37,641 bases of DNA from Leptospiraceae bacterium (GTDB lineage: Bacteria > Spirochaetota > Leptospiria > Turneriellales > Turneriellaceae): the NCBI GenBank assembly GCA_025055765.1, contig JANWWS010000048.1:1-37641 (forward strand), written 5' to 3'. The notes below the pieces were generated by a model that was not told the DNA's origin, made no database searches, and was given only the letters and a program-made list of their open reading frames with translations. Below are positions 31,255 through 37,641 of the stretch, piece by piece. A program made the position numbers and the translations under genes. The number at the start of each line of letters is the position of its first letter. Positions within the stretch are counted from its first letter, which is position 1.

Positions 31255-32178
31255 TTAGAGCTTTACCCCTAAGAGTTCTAGAAGAAGAGCCATTCGGACA
31301 TAGAGCCCATTTTGGGCTTGGTCGAAATAGACTCCTGCCGGGTGGTCGTCTAGGTCGGTTGATACCTCGGAAAGTCGGGGTAGGGGGTGCATGACAATAA
31401 GTTTCCTCTCTGCTCTTTCGACAAGACTACGGTTTACAATATAGCGATCCTTGAACCTTTCGTATTCGCGGTGGTCCGCAAAGCGCTCCTCTTGAATGCG
31501 TGTGACATAGGCCACATCACATTGTAATAGGGCTTCGATATTTTCGGTCTCTGTGTAAATGACCTTGTTTTCTTGAAGTAACCGAATATAGCGTTCCCCC
31601 AAGCGTAACTCAGGTGGTGAGATAAACACAAGCTCACAGTCGTAATGCCATAAAAGTTGTATCAGAGAATGGATTGTTCGCCCGTATTTAATATCGCCAA
31701 TAAAAGCAATTTTAAGTCGATTTCGAGAAATTTGGCAATGTTTTTCGATAGTATAGAGGTCTAGAAGTGCCTGGGTGGGATGTTCTCCTGCACCATCGCC
31801 CGCGTTAATGACGGGTATTTTAATGTTGGCGGCAGCTACTTGGGAGGCCCCCTCTACAGGATGGCGAATGGCACATATGTCACTATAGGCCTCAACCATT
31901 TTTAAGGTATCGTAAAGGGTTTCTCCTTTAGCTAAAGAGGAAAACTGGACGCCCACACTGCTAATGACTTTACCCCCCAGTCGGTGCATGGCTGCTTCAA
32001 AAGAAAGCCTAGTCCGCGTGGAGGGCTCAAAGAAGAGGGTGGCCAAGACATAGTCGCCCAGCCGGGGGATTGTTTTTCGTTTTTGTAACTCAAGTTCAAT
32101 TTGCCGACTTAATTCTAAAATGCGATCAAGATCCTCCCTCGTAAACTGAGCTGCTGAGAGGACCGATTTTAACGCCAT
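31255..32178 (-). CDS. pyrB: Aspartate carbamoyltransferase, catalytic chain
   Basis: 307 residues; transfers carbamoyl phosphate to aspartate, the second step of pyrimidine synthesis. Carbamoyl-phosphate site STRTR (53-57) in FFEPSTRTRLSFE, the SLAKGET loop with K84, HPTQALLD at 133-140 and MHPLPR near 265. All expected residues are present and the length is normal. No regulatory-chain gene (pyrI) is near. It is divergent from gpsA across 71 nt and lies upstream of the flagellar fliL-fliY pair on the same strand, a metabolic-flagellar mix I would not read as functional linkage. Confidence 0.96.
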   Translation of the reverse strand: MALKSVLSAAQFTREDLDRILELSRQIELELQKRKTIPRLGDYVLATLFFEPSTRTRLSFEAAMHRLGGKVISSVGVQFSSLAKGETLYDTLKMVEAYSDICAIRHPVEGASQVAAANIKIPVINAGDGAGEHPTQALLDLYTIEKHCQISRNRLKIAFIGDIKYGRTIHSLIQLLWHYDCELVFISPPELRLGERYIRLLQENKVIYTETENIEALLQCDVAYVTRIQEERFADHREYERFKDRYIVNRSLVERAERKLIVMHPLPRLSEVSTDLDDHPAGVYFDQAQNGLYVRMALLLELLGVKL

Positions 32179-32249
32179 AGGCTCTTCTCAAGACAATGCT
32201 CTTCGTGAAAATCACTTTACTGTAGGTTGAAAAACGATAGATCTTCGTT

Positions 32250-33251
32250 ATGAAGGTCGCAGTTATTGGCGCAGGCTCTTTTGGTACAGCTTTAGGTAAA
32301 CTCCTTGCGGAGAATCGACACGATGTCTATGTCTGGAGCCATTCTCTCGATACCGCCCAAGCTATTCGGGAAAAAAGAGAGAACACCATTTACTTACCGG
32401 GCTTTCCTTTGCCAGAAAACCTACGGGTCTCTCATGAGCTTGGGGAAGTCCTATACAAATCAGAACTTGTAGTCTTTGCTGTGCCTACTCAAGTGGCGCG
32501 GTCGGTAATCGAACAAATGTGTCCCCAACTGCCGCGCTCAGCTATCATTGTTTCTGCATCGAAAGGGATAGAACGAGGGACTCTGTGTCTTTTGGCCGAT
32601 ATATTTGTAGAGATATTGGGCACGGAAAATAAAAAGCGTCTTTTTTTTCTTTCTGGTCCCTCCTTTGCTCGAGAGGTAGCCATGCGCTTCCCAACGGCGG
32701 TGACCATAGCTGGCTATAGTCTTGAAGAAATAGGTGTTGTACAGGCGGCCTTTCACAATGAGTATTTTCGGGTCTATGCCTCGAACGATGTCATTGGGGT
32801 GGAGTTAGGGGGTGCATTGAAAAATGTCATAGCTCTTGCGGCGGGCATTAGCGATGGTCTGGGACTTGGTCACAACAGCCGAGCAGCGCTGATCACAAGA
32901 GGACTTGCAGAAATAGCTCGTCTTGGGCAGGCTATGGGCGCGCATCCTCTCACCTTTATGGGCTTGGCTGGTATGGGGGATTTAGTGCTTACTTGTACCG
33001 GAGATCTCTCTCGCAACCGCAGTGTTGGTCTTGAAATAGGTCGAGGAAAAACCCTCAAGGAAGTTATGGAACACATGCGGATGGTAGCCGAAGGAGTTCC
33101 AACCACGGAAAGTGCCTATGAGCTTGCCCGCAAAAAAGAAGTCGAAATGCCCATAACCGAGGCAGTCTATGATATCCTATATCGGCATGAATCTCCACGG
33201 GAGGCCATGCGTAAGCTTATGACACGCCGCCTCAAACAGGAGCTTGGCTAG
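32250..33251 (+). CDS. gpsA: NAD(P)H-dependent glycerol-3-phosphate dehydrogenase
   Basis: 333 residues; reduces dihydroxyacetone phosphate to sn-glycerol 3-phosphate for phospholipid synthesis. N-terminal Rossmann motif VIGAGSFGTALG (4-15), substrate-domain FLSGPSFAREVA, GGALKNVIALAAGISDGLGL containing the catalytic Lys, then LGHNSRAALITRGLAE and MAGMGDLVLTCTG-type residues (AGMGDLVLTCTGDLSRNR). Complete and normal length. No visible Shine-Dalgarno before the ATG. The following TPR gene starts with GTG overlapping its stop by 1 nt, so the two are translationally linked. Confidence 0.97.
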   Translation: MKVAVIGAGSFGTALGKLLAENRHDVYVWSHSLDTAQAIREKRENTIYLPGFPLPENLRVSHELGEVLYKSELVVFAVPTQVARSVIEQMCPQLPRSAIIVSASKGIERGTLCLLADIFVEILGTENKKRLFFLSGPSFAREVAMRFPTAVTIAGYSLEEIGVVQAAFHNEYFRVYASNDVIGVELGGALKNVIALAAGISDGLGLGHNSRAALITRGLAEIARLGQAMGAHPLTFMGLAGMGDLVLTCTGDLSRNRSVGLEIGRGKTLKEVMEHMRMVAEGVPTTESAYELARKKEVEMPITEAVYDILYRHESPREAMRKLMTRRLKQELG

Positions 33252-34189
33252 TGGTTTTTTTTAAAGAAAGCCTATGGAAAAAGTCTTTTCGAAAGTCTGC
33301 TATCTTTCTTGTGCTGTTAATACTTTCCATAAATCATGTTATGTTTGGCCAAACAACAAAACAAGAAATCCGTATAACACCCCTTTTTTTGGAGAGCCTT
33401 AGGCTTACCCCCCAAGAAGTAGAGCTTGGCTACGAGAACCCGCAAAACTTTGTGCGCAATGAAGATGATTGGCTCTGGGGTAATGGGTCGGATGTGGCTA
33501 GCTTGCGCAATAACGAAGCTTTAAATTTTGTATTGCAAAACGACATGGAGAGGGCACGTGAGATTTTGCAGGAGGTTTGTGAGAAATCGCCCCAATTTTT
33601 CCCGGCTCGTTTTAATTATGGCCGTGTGTTACTTTTTTTTAAGGAATACCAGCAAGCCCTGTTTCAGTTTAGTCGAGCCACAGCCCTTGTGCCACAATAT
33701 TGGAAAAACTACTACTATCTAGCCAAAGCCTATGAACTGGCCGCAGATTACAACGCAGCTGTCTACCACTATCGCCTAGCCTATCTAAGAAATCCCTACG
33801 ACTTGGAGTCTCTGGTTGCTTTAGGAGACCTACTTTTAGATTTAAACCGAGCGGCAGAAGCAGATCTCATCTACCGCTTTGTGCTTGAGCGAGATCCAGG
33901 TTTTAATAATGCCCTAATAGGTACAGGAAAGGTATATTTGCGCCGTGGCCGTTTTCAAGATGCTTTAATTAGCTTTCGAGCTGTTGATCGTAGCCGAGCC
34001 TATAAGAAAGAGCTGCACTTTTACATGGGGGAGGCTGCCTTTTACAGCCAAGACTATCGGCTAGCTGCGGAGGAATATGAAAAGATGCTAGGCTATCCGC
34101 AAGATGCCGTTTTCAATCGAATTTCGCTTTATTTTTTAAGACAGCGTGTAAAGATGGCGCGTCGGCTTTCTCTCCAGCAGGCTGAATAA
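33251..34189 (+). CDS. Exported TPR-repeat protein
   Basis: 312 residues. The start is GTG sharing its first base with the gpsA stop. The N-terminus is a signal peptide or anchor (SAIFLVLLILSINHVMFGQ). From about residue 85 there are four or more TPR units: NNEALNFVLQNDMERAREIL, FNYGRVLLFFKEYQQALFQF, YYLAKAYELAADYNAAVYHY, LGDLLLDLNRAAEADLIYRF and GTGKVYLRRGRFQDALISF. This is a periplasmic or membrane-anchored scaffold; the partner is unknown. Its last 77 nt overlap, antisense, the 3' end of the SpoU methyltransferase gene; both reading frames are open to their stop codons there. Confidence 0.88.
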   Translation: MVFFKESLWKKSFRKSAIFLVLLILSINHVMFGQTTKQEIRITPLFLESLRLTPQEVELGYENPQNFVRNEDDWLWGNGSDVASLRNNEALNFVLQNDMERAREILQEVCEKSPQFFPARFNYGRVLLFFKEYQQALFQFSRATALVPQYWKNYYYLAKAYELAADYNAAVYHYRLAYLRNPYDLESLVALGDLLLDLNRAAEADLIYRFVLERDPGFNNALIGTGKVYLRRGRFQDALISFRAVDRSRAYKKELHFYMGEAAFYSQDYRLAAEEYEKMLGYPQDAVFNRISLYFLRQRVKMARRLSLQQAE

Positions 34190-34937
34190 GCTGCCATTTT
34201 GTTTGCAAAACAAACAAGGCAATAGCTATGGCTACCGCCGCATTGAGGGAATTTTGTCTGGGATGTATGGGAATTCTGATACGGGGTAGATTTGTTGGGA
34301 AGGGAATGCCTTTTCCCTCAAGGCCGGCGACAAGCCCCAGAGAGGGAGGTGGGTTGAAGTTGCGGATGTCTTCACCCTTTATGTCTAAGAGGTAAAGGTG
34401 GGGAGGGGGGGCACTTAAGAGCTCTTGTAAAGAGGGCCCCTCGCTTAGCTTAATTTGAAACAAGGCACTTCCTGCACTGCGTACTGAGCGGGGCAAAAAG
34501 GGATAGGCGGATTCCTTTAGTAAAATGACTTCACTTACGCTAAAGGCAGAGGCACTACGCAGGCTACTACCAATATTACCGGGGTCCTGAAAGGGTAAGA
34601 AAAGCGAGATACCCTCCCCTAATTTCCCTGTAAAGAAAGGCAGGGGCGGGACTTTAAGCAGCGCAAGAGGCGGTCCTGTACCAAAAAAATCAATTTGGCG
34701 AAATAAGTCCTTCGAGAAAAAATAAACAGGAATGTTTTTTCCAGGCAATTGGTGTTCATGTCCTGGACAGGAAATCCAAGCCAAAAGAAAATGGTGCACT
34801 TCATGGCGACAAAGCTCGGACAAGATTTTTTCACCCCCAGCTAAAAACTTCCCCCTTTTGCGGATATAGCGGCTTTTCGAGAGGTGTTTTATTTCCCGAA
34901 AAAAAGGGTTTTTCTCACTAGTAATGATATGATTCAT
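34113..34937 (-). CDS. SpoU/TrmH-family RNA 2'-O-methyltransferase
   Basis: 274 residues. The N-terminal substrate-binding domain is FFREIKHLSKSRYIRKRGKF with FLAGGEKILSEL. The SPOUT core has motif 1 LPFQDPGNIGSSLRSASAF and motif 3 RIPIHPRQNSLNAAVAIAIAL, the knotted S-adenosylmethionine site. It methylates 2'-OH of tRNA or rRNA; the exact target cannot be given. The C-terminus runs about 28 residues past the usual motif-3 helix, in the region overlapping the convergent TPR gene by 77 nt. It overlaps purU by 4 nt upstream and ends the metG-purU-spoU set. Confidence 0.9.
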   Translation of the reverse strand: MNHIITSEKNPFFREIKHLSKSRYIRKRGKFLAGGEKILSELCRHEVHHFLLAWISCPGHEHQLPGKNIPVYFFSKDLFRQIDFFGTGPPLALLKVPPLPFFTGKLGEGISLFLPFQDPGNIGSSLRSASAFSVSEVILLKESAYPFLPRSVRSAGSALFQIKLSEGPSLQELLSAPPPHLYLLDIKGEDIRNFNPPPSLGLVAGLEGKGIPFPTNLPRIRIPIHPRQNSLNAAVAIAIALFVLQTKWQLIQPAGEKADAPSLHAVLKNKAKFD

Positions 34938-35788
34938 GAACCAAAGACAATAGTCTTGTTGCCATGGCGGATTATACGATGTTCTAAATAGGCCCTAAGG
35001 GCAGAGGCAAGAGCCAATACCTCGAGATTTCTTCCTTTGCGTATTAAATCTTTTTCACTGTCTCTGTGGGTGACTCGCTCCACCATTTGCTCAATAATAG
35101 GTCCCTCATCTAGCTCTTCAGTTACAAAATGAGCGGTGGCACCAATAACCTTAACCCCCTTCTCAAAAGCCTGGCGATATGGGTGGGCTCCTTTAAAAGA
35201 TGGCAAGAAACTATGGTGGATGTTGATGATATCTTTCCCATAGGAGTCGAGAAAGTTTTTTGACAAAATCTGCATAAAGCGGGCTAAAACTAAAAAATCC
35301 GTGTCTTTGACTAAACTCAAAATTTGAGTTTCTGCTTTTTCTTTGCTTTGTCCTTTCATGTCAACAAAGTAAAAAGGAACTCCATAAAAGCGCGCCATTT
35401 CTTCACAATCCGGATGGTTTCCCACAATGAGAGGGATGTCAACCTTGAATTCGCCAAGCCTTTTACGATAGAGGATGTCTGCTAGGCAATGGTCCTGCTT
35501 TGATACTAAGATACCCATCCGTCTTTTCAGATCAGAGGGAATAAGCTGAATTTCACCAGATAGTTCCTTACTTAGTAAAATAAGTTTCTCTCTTAAGGCG
35601 GTTATTTGCTCTTCAGGTAGCTCAAGGACAAGTCGCATATAAAACATAGCTCCCCCCACTTCTTCTTTGTGGGTAGCATGTTGATCAGCTTGAAGGATAT
35701 TGCCTTGTGCCGAAAAAATCTGGTTTGAGAGTCGAGCTATGATGCCTGGTTGATCAGGGCACTTTACTAAAATAACAAACTCTTTCAT
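34934..35788 (-). CDS. purU: Formyltetrahydrofolate deformylase
   Basis: 284 residues; hydrolyses 10-formyl-tetrahydrofolate to formate and tetrahydrofolate, balancing the one-carbon pool and feeding formate to purine synthesis. An N-terminal ACT domain (ILVKCPDQPGIIARLSNQIF) precedes the formyltransferase-like domain with NIHHSFLPSFKGAHPYRQAF, and VIGATAHFVTEELDEGPIIE, containing the catalytic N-H-D set (Asn in INIHH, the His of HHSFLP, Asp of LDEGP). It overlaps metG and the SpoU gene by 4 nt each. Confidence 0.96.
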   Translation of the reverse strand: MKEFVILVKCPDQPGIIARLSNQIFSAQGNILQADQHATHKEEVGGAMFYMRLVLELPEEQITALREKLILLSKELSGEIQLIPSDLKRRMGILVSKQDHCLADILYRKRLGEFKVDIPLIVGNHPDCEEMARFYGVPFYFVDMKGQSKEKAETQILSLVKDTDFLVLARFMQILSKNFLDSYGKDIINIHHSFLPSFKGAHPYRQAFEKGVKVIGATAHFVTEELDEGPIIEQMVERVTHRDSEKDLIRKGRNLEVLALASALRAYLEHRIIRHGNKTIVFGS

Positions 35789-37332
35789 GATGAGGCAAGG
35801 GAAAGCCTGTTAAAAAAGACAGGCCAGCTCTTGGGGATTTTTTCCTTAAGCTCAATATCATGAAGAGATTCGGGAAAGTTTCTTTGTTTTTTTTCGAGTA
35901 GAAGCTCAAGAAATTCTTTACTTTTGTTAGGTAGAAAGGGTTCCAGGTAAATCAAGATTACTACAATACTTTTGGTTAAGATGTAGAGAAAAGGTCCTAA
36001 GCTTGCGTCATTTTTTTTAGCTAGATCCCAGGGGCGGTAAACCTCAATTTGTTGGTTTAAAAAGCGAGCAAGGGACATAATCTCTTCGAGAGCTTCATGA
36101 AACTGAAAATCGGCCATGGCTTTGTGGTAGTTATCTTTTATTTGTTGAAGAAACCCCTCTATTTTTGAAAAAAGAGGATGTTCTAACACATTAGGTCTGG
36201 GCGGAGCATATTTTTTTAGCATACTTAGCACCCTTTGAATAAGGTTACCTAAGTTGTTGGCAAGATCTTGATTAAGGCGCATCTCTAAGATGTTGTCACT
36301 AAAACGTGCATCTTGACCAAAGTGCATTTCTCGTAGCAAAAAGTAGCGCATGCCATCTTCGCTAATTTTCTCTGCTAAAGATAAAGGCTCAGCGGCATTA
36401 CCCAAAGATTTCGACATTTTAAGATCATCCATGCCTAGCCAATATCCATGGACCATAAGTCTTTTATACAACGGAAGTTCTGCTGCCATAAGCATGCACG
36501 GCCAATATATAGCATGTGGTTTTAGGATATCCTTGGCAATGACATGGTGTGCCTGTGGCCAAAATCTTGGAAACGGATCTTCCTTGGGATAGCCGATACC
36601 AGTTAGATAGTTGAGTAGTGCGTCAAACCAAACATAAGTGACAAAATCGCTATCAAAGGGAAGTTCAATACCCCATTTTAGCCTTTTCTTGGGGCGTGAG
36701 ATAGATAGATCCTCCCCTAGTTTAATAAGCTCGTCAATCGCGCCTAAGGTTTCTCGGTAATAACCATTCGGAAAAATAAGTTCGGGATTTTTTTCAAGTT
36801 CCTTGCGGAGCAAGGGCAGATATTTTTGTAGTTTGAAAAAATAGTTTGTCTCCTTTAGGGGGGTGGGGGGAACTTGGTGGTCGGGACAATTTCCTTCTGG
36901 CGTAAGTTCTTTTTCTGTGAGATAGCGTTCACAGCCAAAGCAGTATTTGCCTTCGTAATCGCTGAGGTAAATATCTCCTTTTTCATAAATTTTTTGTAAG
37001 ACGGTTTGCACTACTTTCTTGTGTCTTTCTTCAGTGGTGCGAATAAAGTCATTGAAACTTATGTGCAGTTTTTCCCAGGTCTCTCGAAAAGCCGTAGCAT
37101 TTTGCGTGGCAAAAGTGTAATAATCCAGACCTGCCTTTTCGGCCGAGCGGGCAATTTTATCTCCGTGCTCGTCCGTGCCTGTGAGAAAAAATACTTCCCT
37201 GTTGCGCTGCCTCATGTAGCGGGCCATGGTGTCACATACCATGGTAGTATAGGTGTGTCCCAAATGGGGTTTTGCATTGACGTAGTAAATAGGGGTTGTA
37301 ATGTAAAAACTTTCGCTTGCCACAGGAGACAA
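35785..37332 (-). CDS. metG: Methionyl-tRNA synthetase
   Basis: 515 residues; class I synthetase charging tRNA-Met. The HIGH motif is HLGH at 23-26 in YYVNAKPHLGHTYTT, KMSKS lies near 305 (LKMSKSLGN), and a zinc-knuckle-like CFGCERYLTEKE followed by CPDH is in the connective insert. The C-terminal anticodon domain carries the PWDLAKK helix. There is no C-terminal EMAP/tRBD extension, so it is the short form. The TTG start at 37332 is chosen by frame and family length; a GTG three codons on is an alternative. Upstream the divergent tRNA-Pro gene lies 99 nt away. Confidence 0.96.
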   Translation of the reverse strand: MSPVASESFYITTPIYYVNAKPHLGHTYTTMVCDTMARYMRQRNREVFFLTGTDEHGDKIARSAEKAGLDYYTFATQNATAFRETWEKLHISFNDFIRTTEERHKKVVQTVLQKIYEKGDIYLSDYEGKYCFGCERYLTEKELTPEGNCPDHQVPPTPLKETNYFFKLQKYLPLLRKELEKNPELIFPNGYYRETLGAIDELIKLGEDLSISRPKKRLKWGIELPFDSDFVTYVWFDALLNYLTGIGYPKEDPFPRFWPQAHHVIAKDILKPHAIYWPCMLMAAELPLYKRLMVHGYWLGMDDLKMSKSLGNAAEPLSLAEKISEDGMRYFLLREMHFGQDARFSDNILEMRLNQDLANNLGNLIQRVLSMLKKYAPPRPNVLEHPLFSKIEGFLQQIKDNYHKAMADFQFHEALEEIMSLARFLNQQIEVYRPWDLAKKNDASLGPFLYILTKSIVVILIYLEPFLPNKSKEFLELLLEKKQRNFPESLHDIELKEKIPKSWPVFFNRLSLASS

Positions 37333-37431
37333 ACGAAGGACTCTCTCTTTGTGTCAAGCAACTGGCAATTATGAATTGAAAATGCTTTACATAAATAGAA
37401 AAATATCGAGCTTTACAGCAGAGCATAAAAG

Positions 37432-37506
37432 CGGAGTGTAGCTCAGAGGTAGAGCGCTTCGTTCGGGACGAAGAGGTCGTTGGTTCAAATCCAATCACTC
37501 CGACCA
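37432..37506 (+). tRNA. tRNA-Pro (anticodon CGG)
   Basis: A full cloverleaf is visible. Acceptor stem CGGAGTG pairs perfectly with CACTCCG; discriminator A37503 and an encoded CCA follow. D arm GCTC-AGAGGTA-GAGC, anticodon arm CTTCG-TTCGGGA-CGAAG with anticodon CGG, G37 as usual for tRNA-Pro, variable loop AGGTC, and T arm GTTGG-TTCAAAT-CCAAT. A reading frame over the complementary strand (GVIGFEPTT-like) is a known artefact of tRNA genes and is not listed. Confidence 0.97.
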
Positions 37507-37540
37507 AATGCAACTTTCATCAATTGCGGGGGAAGATGTT

Positions 37541-37576
37541 CGCTCGCTCGCTTCGCCTTCGGCTCGGCTCGCTTCG
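37541..37576. repeat. GC-rich CTCGCTTCG repeat after tRNA-Pro
   Basis: The 10-mer GCTCGCTTCG occurs at 37546-37555 and again at 37567-37576 within an otherwise AT-rich end, with CGCTCGCT and CGGCTCGGCT variants between. It resembles the short CG/CTCG-rich intergenic repeats seen in leptospiral genomes, but I cannot confirm a named family. It lies 34 nt after the tRNA and shows no clear hairpin with a U-tract. Confidence 0.5.
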
Positions 37577-37641
37577 TAAATTTCCTTATATTTTAGGATT
37601 AAATCAAAGGGGCGGACAAAATCAAAAATTATTTTTCTATT

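Noticed and set aside
37232-37513. Minus-strand reading frame beginning MHLVGVIGFEPTTSSS
   Set aside because: This is the usual spurious translation of the complement of a tRNA gene (here tRNA-Pro) running into metG; no independent support.
1-37641. CRISPR array, insertion sequence, prophage or defence island
   Set aside because: No regularly spaced repeats, transposase, integrase or phage genes were seen; nearly all space is filled by conserved core genes.

Overview
The window looks like core chromosome of a spirochaete, most likely a member or deep relative of the Leptospirales. This rests on the combination of: a 23S rRNA gene with no 5S gene in the 229 nt before the next gene; a flgG-flgA-flgH-flgI-flgJ run; a FliY-type switch protein with a CheC-like phosphatase motif; and several histidine-kinase-like ATPases with unusual catalytic boxes. 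Base composition is moderate (AT slightly over GC by eye). Genes are tightly packed on both strands with many 1-4 nt overlaps. I saw no insertion sequence, prophage, integrase or CRISPR array, so this is vertically inherited backbone rather than an island. The species call is an inference from gene content.

Layout. 1-1.4 kb: 3' end of a 23S rRNA, then a DegT-family PLP-fold protein whose catalytic lysine is replaced by glycine and whose start codon lies in a perfect 15-bp inverted repeat. 1.5-4.3 kb: leuC-leuD (minus) divergent from pdxH (plus). 4.3-6.4 kb: promoter, a possible 21-codon leader ORF, and rpoD. 6.5-10.6 kb: a coupled minus-strand set of four genes: a histidine-kinase-type ATPase without a phosphoacceptor domain, an M15-like peptidase lipoprotein, a membrane GAF/degenerate-GGDEF protein and an unknown exported protein. 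10.7-11.7 kb: two tandem small heat-shock genes with an upstream inverted repeat and a strong terminator. 11.7-14.5 kb: a PAS histidine kinase, a single-domain response regulator and a receiver-ATPase protein. 14.6-18.2 kb: flagellar rod, ring and assembly genes flgGAHIJ. 18.2-20.8 kb: a class 3-type aldehyde dehydrogenase and, convergent, a phosphopentomutase-like protein that has lost several metal ligands.

20.9-24.9 kb: the translation/replication operon rpsF-ssb-rpsR-DUF2232-rplI-dnaB. 24.9-28.1 kb: minus-strand guaA-DUF192-hflX; the guaA leader has a promoter-like pair and two mutually exclusive hairpins, the second followed by a U-run. 28.2-29.5 kb: two unrecognised genes. 29.5-32.2 kb: pyrB, fliL and fliY (minus). 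32.2-34.2 kb: gpsA and a TPR protein, whose 3' end overlaps a convergent SpoU methyltransferase gene by 77 nt. 34.1-37.3 kb: metG-purU-spoU (minus), each overlapping the next by 4 nt. 37.4 kb: tRNA-Pro(CGG) and a short CTCGCTTCG-type repeat.

Most genes are housekeeping: nucleotide synthesis (guaA, pyrB), one-carbon metabolism (purU), translation, transcription, replication, leucine synthesis and periplasmic flagella. The less ordinary material is the cluster of atypical signalling ATPases at 6.5-14.5 kb, two enzyme-fold proteins with lost catalytic residues, the non-lipidated FlgH and the guaA leader. None is proven to be a new system; each is set out with a test.
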